Below, piece by piece: positions 22,559 to 32,399 of a stretch of 64,000 nt of DNA. The notes under the pieces were generated by a model, which was not told the origin of the DNA, searched no databases, and saw only the letters and a program-made list of their open reading frames with translations. Both the position numbers and the translations under genes were made by a program. This stretch comes from Distichodus sexfasciatus (lineage: Eukaryota > Chordata > Actinopteri > Characiformes > Distichodontidae). Position 1 is the first letter of the stretch; every line of letters begins with the position of its first letter. Location of the stretch: assembly GCA_032718565.1 (NCBI GenBank), contig JAVGVS010000024.1:1124452-1188451 (forward strand), written 5' to 3'.

Positions 22559-25554
22559 ATGGAAAATTCTACTATGGCCAGTGGGGCAGAGGATGTACAA
22601 AATCAGGTGAGAATTTCAAACATTTAGAGAACATTTAATACCATTTTGGTGCTGAAGTATGTTTCTTTGTTTTGTATATAGAAGTTGCCAGTAATTTATA
22701 ATTGGATGTATACACAAGTTGCAATAAAAATATCATTATTGCAGTGATGCAAGCCAAGACATTTATAATGCATTGACAAAACCTGAATTATATAATTTAA
22801 TTTGTTTCACATAGAGCAAAAATCTGTGAAACTGTCTTACACTAATTAAAGTTCAGATCATTTGCAGAATGATGAAGACATTTTGTCCAGGTTTTAAAAC
22901 TCAGTTGTTCTGGGAGAATTGAGCTGTTTTAAGTCTTTTCAGGACACACACACACACCTGCTTATACAGAGGAATGTTTCTGGGGTATTTTATAACTGGT
23001 GAGTCATGACCTTACTTGACACCTGGAACTGTTCCTCGGTAGCGGAGCTCTGCCCACCGAGTACATACTCATGAAAACATATTTTAGTGTTGCTTAATGC
23101 TTGCCAGTTGTGCCAATGCCAGCAAATTCCTCATCATAATTCCTTTTATCTTGACACCTCCTTTCACCAACTAACCAGGGGTGCGTTTCCCAAAAGCATA
23201 GTTGCTAACGTACAGTATCACTACGTTGTTTGCTAACATAATAAGCAGCTGTGCTCCCCAGGTTTGGCCTGGGCTTCCTTTTCAGGCTCAATGGATTCCA
23301 TCTTGGTTAAGTGACTGATTCTTGAAAGTTTGACATTTTAAGTGTGAGGTTGTGTGTAACCACTTTGTAACATGTGCTTCACAGGATGCCACTGGAGAAT
23401 CCCTCAAGGAAGAGCGTGAGCGTTTGGGTGGTGCCAGTGAGACAACAGGAGGAGCTAAAGAGGAGGAGTCACACCCACAAACTGAATCCAATGAGGGAGA
23501 TGGTGAGGCCATCAACACAGAAGGCCACCATTGCAAAGATATTGAAACGGAGAGCAATGAACATAAGGAGGGAGGAAATGAGACTGAAAAGGATGAGAAA
23601 AGAGAAATTGAGAGCAAGAAGCAGGACAGTGAAGAAAAAGAAGAGCTAATGAAAGAAAACAAGACAGAACCACAGGAAGAACTGACAGAGAACAGAGATA
23701 CTGATGTAGATAAGAAGGAAGATGAAGGCAGTAAAAATGGGGCAAATCTAGTGAAAGATGAAAAGTGTGAGAAAGATGAGAAAACGGATGAGTCGCCCCA
23801 AAAGAATAAAAACAGCGACTTGAAACTTCCGGCTCAAAAGCCAACCAAGGAGGAAGCATTGACCAAAGAGAAAGGCGCAGAAGAGAGAAACAAAGAAAAA
23901 GGTAAAGAAAAACAAGAGAAGCCAAAAGGAAAGAGTGGAGTGACTCCTTCCTCCCTTGGTTCTCGCGCCTCCCTGCAGACGTCTTCTCGCCAGCGGAGTG
24001 CCAGGCCCTCGGCCCGGAGAGACGCCATGGCAAAGTTTCAGCAGGATCAGTGAGTCACCTTCATCACTGCCACCGAAAATGACAACAAGCACATTTATCA
24101 CCGCATCCATTAGCGGGATCGCTATGATTTTATCAGGGTTCTTATAATATGCACATACTCAAGGCTCAAATCAGCCTGTTCTTAGAAGAAGTGAGGGTCA
24201 GGCAGGATGTTCTGAGAAGCAGATCCATTTTGTCATGAGCATGACCATGTTTTTCTCACAGGTTATGAAGCTTTTATTGACGCATGTTTTGCTGATTGTT
24301 TGTTTCATTGACGTAGACATTGGGATGTCTGCGTCTTATTTGGCTTAAAAATAAAATCTCCATTTATTATTATTATCACAGTCTCATGAACTGCGTAAAT
24401 GCAAGGCAATGACAGAAAATATCTTAATCTAAGTCTGTTTCACATTGTTTGTGTTTGCCGTGTTTTTTTGTGTGTGTATTATGTCTGTATTTATCAACTG
24501 GATGAATACAGGCTGTCTTGACTTCTTCTAGGACTCCAGCGGTCAGAAACTTCAAGGTCCAGAAGACATCTGTGGGTGTGTCCGCTGGTGCATCAATCAA
24601 ACAGAAAATCCTCCAATGGTGTAGCAACAAAACACGGGGCTATGAGGTGAGGGATGGGGCAATGGGTTGGGTTGAAGAGCCGATGTTGGATCTTGTGAAA
24701 TGTCGCAAGTGATAAACAAAAGTTTTGGGCGACGGTTTTCTTCCACTGGATATTAGTGCCTTATTGTTACAAAGTGCCATAATTCTGGCAGAAATTAGTT
24801 CAAATATCTCACATTTTGCTTTCAGGGTGTTTCTATAGAGAACTTTTCATCCTCCTGGAGCGATGGCCTGGCATTCTGTGCACTTGTTCACCGCTTCTTC
24901 CCATCTGCGTTTGATTTCTCCTCCCTTAAAGCCAACGAACGAGAGAAGAACTTCACTTTGGCTTTCAGCATGGCAGAGTATGTTTGTGCATGACTGTAAC
25001 ATCAAGTTCGATTTGAAAATGAATGGTCTAAATGTGAGTGTGAATGAATGTGTAATTATCTCTGTCTCCCTCCCTCCCTCCCTTTCAGATCTCTAGCTGA
25101 CTGCTGCCCCCTGCTGGATGTTTCTGACATGATACTCATGGGGAAAAAGCCCGATCCTTTTAGCGTTTTTACCTACGTTCAGTCTCTCTGTCAGCACCTC
25201 TCAAAAATCGAGCAAAAGAGGAAGGAGCAGGAGAAGGCAGGTCAGGGCAAGACGGAAGCCAAGAACGAAAGAGAAGGCGAGGAATCAGGCGAAGCTGAAA
25301 TGCCTGAGAAGAAGGAGGAGGTAGAACAAACCGAAGCAGAAAAAGACAAGAGTGGAGGAGAGGAGCCAGGCGAGGCTAAATTGCAGGAGAAGCCAGAAGG
25401 ACTGGAACCAGGCATGACTGAAGAACAGGAGAGAGAAGAAAGAGATGAGGATCCAGATGAAGGAATAGGTGAACCTGAGGAAGACAACAGCACAAAGATG
25501 GAGACAGATCAAAATGACAATGTAGTGAACAGAGAGCTACTGACAGAGAGTTAA
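22559..25554 (+). CDS. smtnl1: Smoothelin-like 1 (five coding exons)
   Basis: Mammalian SMTNL1 is a muscle protein that modulates contraction, binds tropomyosin, calmodulin and the myosin phosphatase subunit MYPT1, and is regulated by PKA/PKG phosphorylation. Coding exons: 22559-22606, 23385-24049, 24532-24646, 24826-24977, 25089-25554. All have AG/GT borders and matching phases; total 481 aa (the human protein is about 457). Residues 17-235 are a Glu/Lys-rich, probably disordered region ending in a basic RSARPSARRDAMAKF segment. A type-2 calponin-homology domain spans about 260-365: IKQKILQWCSNKTRGYE, SSSWSDGLAFCALVHRFFP, ANEREKNF, LLDVSDMILMGKKPDPFSVF. A Glu-rich tail of about 116 residues follows it; mammalian SMTNL1 ends soon after the CH domain. 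A TATAG acceptor at 22541-22545 shows that a 5' UTR exon lies upstream. Context (next to slc43a3) agrees with human 11q12. Confidence 0.94.
23179..23245. repeat. Hairpin (MITE-like) repeat, copy 2, truncated
   Basis: GGTGCGTTTCCCAAAAGCAT then AGTTGCTAACGTACAGTA, the left arm of the family at 7238. The right arm is lost or heavily decayed. It is in smtnl1 intron 1. Confidence 0.75.
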
Positions 25555-26011
25555 AAAATGTAAATTAATGTGTCAGTTAATACACTGTAATAGTTAATAG
25601 ATGGTGGTATAAGAAACAGAAGCAATAATCTATCTTGTTTTGTGTGTATTTTGTACAGCTTTTTTGAGCTGCTTTACTGACTCATTTGGTGTGTTTGCAG
25701 CACGTTTGTAGATAACTACATGTCTAATGTGCACTGGTAGATTTGTTCACATTGTAACTTTTTTGTTTGTTATGTTTGTTTAACCACACGTAAAAACATA
25801 GCAATGGTGATCACAAATTGTCTTTCTTTACCAGATAATACATATAGTAAAAAAACACGGTTCTGACATAGTGTTTTGTATTTGTATGAGTGAATATGAA
25901 CACATCATACAATTCCTCATAAGGATGGTCTACATTTTATATCAGAGAAAGATTTGTGCAATTTGGCATAACTGATTTATGTTAGCCTTTTAGTGAGTTA
26001 CAACATCCATA

Positions 26012-26017
26012 AATAAA
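26012..26017 (+). terminator. smtnl1: Candidate polyadenylation signal of smtnl1
   Basis: AATAAA about 460 bp after the stop codon, in AT-rich sequence. Confidence 0.45.
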
Positions 26018-26274
26018 TGTGATGCTATGGTCAATCTGATAGATATCCTAGCTATATTAATTTCAGCAAATGGCTGTGGGATTCTTGCTCACTTACTTAT
26101 GAAATTCTCTTAGATAGCATGACGTTCTCCCACAGCAGTCTGAACCCAACAACATTTAACCAAGACTTGTGAAGCAGCATTTGCACTGAAATGTATAGTC
26201 CCTCTGACAAGAAGCCCCTTTAGTATACCATGTATTTACAGAGAAGTGTAATTTTCTGATAATTGCTTGAAACC

Positions 26275-26430
26275 TCAACCTCAAGTGAGTGATTATTTGT
26301 CATTGTGAACACACCACAACGAAATGTCACCTCTGCATTTAACCCGTGCGTGAAGGAGCAGTGGGCCGCTAACAAGCTAACCCGGGGAGCAGTGCTTGGG
26401 GTCGGTACCTTGCTCATTACCTCAGTGGTA
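26275..26430. repeat. Interspersed fish repeat fragment
   Basis: CACCTCTGCATTTAACCC, GGAGCAGTGGGCCGCTAA, GGGGAGCAGTGCTTGGGG and TACCTTGCTCA are the ordered blocks of a repeat widely seen in fish introns (from memory, by sequence look). Class not assigned. Confidence 0.6.
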
Positions 26431-26714
26431 ACAGTTACGGGACCAACTGCCCTTCATTCTTCATACACTTGGTGACTGTTTAATTAGGCAATTATCCTTC
26501 AACTGGTTAATATCAACTGGTCAACTGGAACAATATCTGGTGGTCACATAAAACAAGTTCAGTGAAATTCTTTCATTTGGTGAAAATGAAGCCATTGTGA
26601 CAGTTCAACCTTCTTACATATTTGTTTTTTACGTTGGCGGTAACTTGGTTTTAATGACAGTTGATTTTAAGTCTAGCTTTACAGATTGAAAAACAGTCGT
26701 GGACTTCACAGCAC

Positions 26715-26765
26715 AGTTGTAAGTCACTGGATAAGAGCGTCTGCTTAATGCTGTAAATGTTAAAA
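26715..26765 (+). repeat. SINE 3' core fragment
   Basis: GTAAGTCACTGGATAAGAGC followed by GTCTGCTTAATGCTGTAAATG is the conserved 3' core of many fish tRNA-derived SINEs. The head is not found nearby. Confidence 0.65.
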
Positions 26766-27087
26766 CAGGCTAAACAAGAAAACGACAGAAAAACAAGAGA
26801 TGTCGGCATCTTGAGGCTAACCCGAGGATTGCAGGGCAGTCGTCACAATGATGACCAACCTTGCCATCTGCTCAAGAAATACCAGACTGCTTAAGATGTT
26901 AGAATACATAGAAAATGAGAATATACTCTTTATATTGTATAATTACATACAGAAAGAGAGAAGATGATTTTGATGTATTGTCGCATGTGTTTTGACCGGC
27001 GGTGAATGCAAGACCTATTTAATGTGCCACATTCCTTCTTGTCGCTCGGCCCATCAGCCACCTCCCACATGTCCCTGTCATTTGCCA

Positions 27088-27101
27088 CTAAATATATTTA
27101 G
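27088..27101. promoter_or_regulatory. Palindromic MEF2/CArG-like A/T site
   Basis: CTAAATATATTTAG is a perfect 14-bp palindrome resembling MADS-box (MEF2-type) sites. An E-box CACATG lies about 20 bp upstream (near 27067), and the region around it (27040-27130) is free of repeats. It is about 580 bp before the ORF at 27683. Role in that gene or in smtnl1 is inference. Confidence 0.35.
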
Positions 27102-27682
27102 GGGCCTTATCACTTTTTCATTTGCTCTCACTCACACAGACTCTCTCTCCCCCACTCAATATCATATTTCCCTGAGTATTGGGTTGCATAAGTGGACTAG
27201 GGTGTTGCCCAACAAGTCTCTCAGTGCTGTTCAACACTCATGTTAACTCATGTGGAGACTTCAGCTATGAAAAGCTGAGGAGAAGACTGGTGGTGAAAAG
27301 GGAGAGAAAACTTCAAAAGGGACTTTTTTCACAGGGATGAACAGATTAAGAGCACAGTACTGCAAATTAAATTTGGGTTGTTCCTCAAATGGAAGATTCA
27401 TGTTTGGACTATAACACCTCTGGCTAAAGACTAAAGATCGCTGGAATGAGACTAATGTGAAGAGACAATTTGTTCAAGGGTATAATATCACAAATTTCAA
27501 AAGATGGAATTTATTCAGTGAAAAATATATGACTATAATTTATCATTCTTTCATATTCGTTCCAAACAGCAAAACAGACTGAACCTTTGATTTTTTGTTG
27601 TTTGCCTTTCACTTTGAACTTTGAAAACCGGATTTGGGTGTGAGACTTTGCTTTTTTACTCAAGCTTCCCTTCTTCTGTGGC

Positions 27683-28036
27683 ATGGATAATTCGGCTCCA
27701 ACCTCTGACCATCCATGTGACTCTCGTGACGGTTCACCCTCGTCCCTGCCAAATACATCAACGTCAAGGCACACCACCCATTATGCCAACAAGGGTGGTT
27801 TGAGCTATGGATTTGGTGTGGTCTGGTCACATATCCGCCCTTTTCTGCCCTTCTTCCTCATTTCCTGCTTGGTAGTGGTGCTGGTCTACTTGTTGCAGGC
27901 CATTGTGTATGGAGGCCCCTTTACAGATCCACTTTTCTTCAGCAAGTTTGACCAACGCTGGCCTCCGCCTGGACAGCAAACTCCCACTACCAAACCAACA
28001 CATGAATTCTTTGTTACCTTCAGGGCAAACAATTAA
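27683..28036 (+). CDS. Uncharacterised 117-aa single-pass membrane protein
   Basis: I do not recognise this protein. It is one open frame from ATG (context GTGGCATGG) to TAA. Residues 1-35 are polar, rich in Ser, Thr, Pro and Asp, without a signal peptide. Residues 36-52 (KGGLSYGFGVVWSHIR) lead into one hydrophobic helix, about 54-76 (FLPFFLISCLVVVLVYLLQA and following). The tail 77-117 has GGPFTDP, FSKFDQRWPPPG and an aromatic EFFVTF near the end. Basic residues before the helix (H50, R52) and acidic residues after it suggest a type II or tail-facing-out topology by the positive-inside rule. AATAAA is at 28057, only 21 bp after the stop codon. Codon composition looks like real coding sequence and the frame is the longest in the region, but the gene model rests on this ORF alone; an upstream non-coding exon is likely. 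Confidence 0.65.
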   Translation: MDNSAPTSDHPCDSRDGSPSSLPNTSTSRHTTHYANKGGLSYGFGVVWSHIRPFLPFFLISCLVVVLVYLLQAIVYGGPFTDPLFFSKFDQRWPPPGQQTPTTKPTHEFFVTFRANN

Positions 28037-28056
28037 TATGTTTTTACCAAGGACCT

Positions 28057-28062
28057 AATAAA
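28057..28062 (+). terminator. Candidate polyadenylation signal of the small membrane protein gene
   Basis: AATAAA 21 bp after the stop codon. If used, the 3' UTR would be very short; weaker signals further on are possible. Confidence 0.4.
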
Positions 28063-28834
28063 CGTTCCTAAGTCTGATGGCATTACTAAAGAAATATGGA
28101 TATGGACTATGTATGTTGAAGTTCATGTAACCTTTTGAAAGCTACAATGAAACCTGGAAATCTAGTTCACGATTATTCATGATTCATGACCTTTTCTTTA
28201 TTGCTGCTGCAGGTTGGTGAGGAAGGATAGTTAAAAAAAAATTCTGTCTTTTGGAGGATGAAATGTGTCTGATCATGTGTCTACCTTATGTGCATGAACA
28301 GCATCTCAGCGATGTTCCGGTATATTTTTTCTTTTATGGGATTGACTGTTGAAAATTGATCTCACTACCTTTGACGCCAATAGACTTTAAATTCTAGATA
28401 TCTATTTTTATGTACTGGTTTCAGTCATTTCACCCAGTAAACTAAATCTGTCTCTCAACGTCTGGAAAATCTACATAAGTCATTCAAGACAGCTGCATAG
28501 CAAACACTTGATTCCTTTCATAGGAAGCAAGCTATCACTTAAAACCTGACCAAGGAGAAATCTATATACTCATATCTCCCTCATACAACTTATGACTGGC
28601 ACTTGCTATTTTAACTATGTGAACCTAGAGATGTCATTGGGAGTCTGTAAATATTTCATGATATAAAAAAGGTTCTCATCCTCAGACCAGTACAAAACAA
28701 GTACAATAATTGTCATATAAGAAATTATGTGTAACACACTTTATTTAATATAAATTTAATACACTGGGTGGTATCTCTCTAAAAAAAAGATTTCAAATGG
28801 ATTTTTTTCCACAAGGGATGTTTATTGTGAATAG

Positions 28835-28848
28835 TCACTAGACGGCGC
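28835..28848 (+). promoter_or_regulatory. CTCF-like motif 1
   Basis: TCACTAGACGGCGC matches the CTCF core CCASYAGRKGGCRS at 12 of 14 positions by eye. Same orientation as the stronger site at 29224. Confidence 0.35.
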
Positions 28849-29223
28849 CAGTACTTAGGAATTGAAACTCTGAGACATCTAGGCGCCATTGGGCAACATT
28901 ATATGAGCTTTTATATCTGAAATTATTAAAAGGATTCTCTAAAGCACAAAGGAAAATGCATCCTGTTTTGAAATTATATAGGGAAAAAAACTTGCATATA
29001 CCGTAGATGTACATCAATAAAAAAGTTTATGTTTTGCTCTAAAATGTGGGATTAACAAATAAGTATTTTAAATGAATAAATAATTCTAGCATATGCAAGC
29101 TTTACACACTTACAGGTACAACGTGTCTTTGTGATAATAAAATAACAACCTTTATTTACTTCAAATATCTCTGTTCTTTATAAAACTGTGAGGAAAAACC
29201 TCTAGATGTAATTCCTAGTATCA

Positions 29224-29237
29224 GCAGCAGAGGGCGC
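29224..29237 (+). promoter_or_regulatory. CTCF-like motif 2 (strong)
   Basis: GCAGCAGAGGGCGC matches CCASYAGRKGGCRS at 13 of 14 positions. It sits at the border between the gene cluster and the desert, where an insulator would be expected. Binding is not shown. Confidence 0.5.
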
Positions 29238-32200
29238 TCAGTACATTGCGGCACAAGGCGTGTTGCAGGCATAAGTGCACAGTAATTAATTTATGTACAA
29301 TATTTGATCGCAGCATATTTTAAAATCATCTTGTGTACAGTGACACCGAATGTATATTGTTTAGGTGATCGACATGGAGGTCCTGCATTGATGAAACTAT
29401 TTCTGCGTCAGTTAAAAATATAGGCAATGTACGCGCCACAAAATCTAATTATTTCTTTGCAAAACCTAATTAGGCATTAAAAAAGGTTAACGCCAGCGCC
29501 TGAAACCGTTTTTGTTTAATAATCCTATTACTGACGGCTCATCATGTATAAAATGGCGCAGAAGGACACAAACTTTCCACTTGTTAAAGTGAATCTCCCA
29601 GAAAAAGATGAGACAAACTCTACTGTAGTCCAAACCTTAGGATATGACAGGAAATGAGGCGGAATAAGATACATGAAGACGCTGTAAGTAGCAAATCCAT
29701 TGCAACGCTCGAAGTCGGGTTACTTTACTGATTTTTCTCTTAAGTCTCTGTGGTTTTGGTTTTTGGGAGTTGGAAATCGTAGATGTTGAGTGTTTTTCGT
29801 CTTAAGGTTGGTGTTGCATGGGGCGATGCGGCGGTTTAGAAACGCATTGCGCTTTTTTCTTCTGGGATGTGAGATCAACCAACGTGGCAAAGCTGCCGCA
29901 AATAGCTGCAATTCTCAGAGGAATCGAAACGTTAAACTACACACAATAGTCCGCTGTTAAATGTAATAGCGTATGTTTTGTTCGAAACGATTATATTTTG
30001 GGAAAATTAGACCTTAAAATACTAAATAGCAATTAAATAGTATTAAATGGTAAATTGTTTTCGCATCATTTGTGTTTTTTAATTCCAAATAAAATCTCCT
30101 ACTTTTCCTTTGCTATTAAGTTTATTTAGGGGAAGATTTTGATTTGAAATGGAACCTCTGAATGTTTTTGCAGGTGTTTCAGTCTTTCTGCCACGAACCA
30201 AAAATGTCCCGTTAAACGCTATCCCTAAAAGGTTAATTATGGAGCTAAAATAGGGTTATTTATGGCATCCATGCAAAGAACCTATTTGGACACATTTTTA
30301 AGAGAGTACATTTTATAGTATAACACATTATCAGAATTTAAAAAAACCTCTTTCTTGCAAGAACAGAACTTGCAATAATCGAGTTGTCATTGCATGCGCA
30401 GTCAGATTTACATGTATGATGCATTGCATACAAAATAAATTAGAAAACTGTAATTACTAAATACATGTTATGGCAAGGCTTTCTCCGTTAACATGTTTTA
30501 AAATAGTGATCCACTGCTGCATGAAGAACATTCATTTGCCGTAGGACCATTGAAACATGAGAAGTGCTGGCAGATTTTGTGACACCAACCAAAAAATAGT
30601 TTTTCGTCCCATGAATGGAAACAAAATTGTTTTACTGCGTCAGTTTTTACGCAGTTTTATTTTTAAGGTCATTAAGATATATATATTTTCAAATTTATAC
30701 TCGACGTGAAAATTATTCTCTGTTATTGATCAAAAGACACAGTTATGAACACCTAAATAATTGGAGCATTTTTATACGACTGAGGCAAAACCTATGGCAA
30801 CCGATTCACGTTTCCACCCTTAACCTTTCCATTTTTTAAAACGGATCCATCAAGGCGGACCACGGGCTTTGCGCGAAAAGCCGCGAGCAACAAAAGCCAC
30901 GGACTGACACGCCGGAGGCAAAAGAGGGCAAAAGCGGAGAGAAATCAAAGGCTACCTTGAAAATAATGCGCTTGTTATCAGATAAGAGGAGTGTATTCTC
31001 CATGCAGCTGTATCGCGCTCAAAATAAAGAGATTAAACAAACAGGGACGAAACAAACGAAAAAAGAGACAAGCGAAAAAGCGCGTGAGAATAAAAGAGAA
31101 GGACACGGTAAATCAATTTCCTACAGAATTCTTTCAATTCAGCGATCAAAGAAACAAACATTTGCACTAAATACAAAGCGCAAGAATAAGGCGTCGCCGT
31201 CTTTTCTTTGATTTGAATCATTAATTCGGACAAAGTCGGCTTAAAAGGCCACATTTACGCCCATAAATCAAGTTTAAGTAGGCCGAATTTGCACACTAGT
31301 ATTTAAAATGTATATAAAAAGAAATCAATATGAAAAAGTACATAAATAAAAAACAAGTAATAAATAAAAAATCTCCCTTCACAGATTTTTAAAACGCTTT
31401 TTATAGAATGTTACCCTCGGCTATTTGGGTGAATAGAAGAATCTCTCTGCCTTTACTGGGGCACATTATTCTTGTAGCTTGGCTTAGTTGACTCGGTCAC
31501 AGTGAATTGATGAGATCGTGATTGTCAGCACAAATCGCTGAGGCGTTTCACTAATTTCTGGGTGACACACGCTATTGTTAGTGGTACGTTCATTCACGTA
31601 CATTTAAAGCTACTGAGAATGAACTGGGCACAAAAAGACAAACGCAAAAACCTATTTCATGTCTTAATATTCAGGGTGTTCTTCAAATAATAGGCTGCTT
31701 ATGTCTGTATATATTTGTCATTTTATTTGGATAAAGCGTGACAACGATTTAAACGTAGTAAAAGAAACCACTTATATAGTCGCTGTCACTTTTAACTGTC
31801 TCTTTTTTCTTTGTCATTTTTTGACGATATAAACTTTACTTAGTGTCAAAAATCATTTTAGAACAAGCAATTAGATCATTAATTAAAGGAAACCACATAT
31901 GTGGGGAAAGCAAGGGCGATGCTCTAACGGCTGAGGCTTAAAAGTGAAATATATGACTTCATCTCAGGTGACCCCGGCCGATTACATGCTAAGGAATTTA
32001 TGGCTGTCTCACACTTCTGAAGCTTTTAAAAACACAGTTTCCGCAAGATTACACATACGTTAAAATGTAAAGTAAGGGCATAATTAGGGACGAGATTAAT
32101 GGGTTTCATTTTTATTGGTAACATATAAAAGAAAATTAAAAGTATATTTACCATGTACAACTTTTATTCTAGCATTCATTGCTTCTTTTCGTTTAATTAT

Positions 32201-32399
32201 ATGTGTTATTTGTACACTGTATATTTTCATAAAACTCTAGTCTCTGCTTATTACATTAAGTGCAGACAATTCAGAGATAATTAGTTATAATTTCCACTAT
32301 AATTGACGTAAAAAACGAGGTATCTGTACATACGGTGATGAGTTTACGGCTATTCGATATGCAATTCGGGGTATTTTTAATTAAACCTATTTATCCGAT

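Larger units (their letters stand above)
25555..27682. other. smtnl1 3' UTR and spacer before the small membrane protein gene
   Basis: Contains the smtnl1 3' UTR with AATAAA near 26012, two common fish repeat fragments (26275 and 26715) and, from about 26990, sequence that looks like a promoter and 5' UTR for the gene at 27683. No other exon is supported. Confidence 0.5.

Noticed and set aside
23512..24110. Minus-strand frames of 120-173 codons
   Set aside because: Shadows of the Glu/Lys-rich smtnl1 exon 2; GAG/AAG repeats read as CTC/CTT on the other strand.
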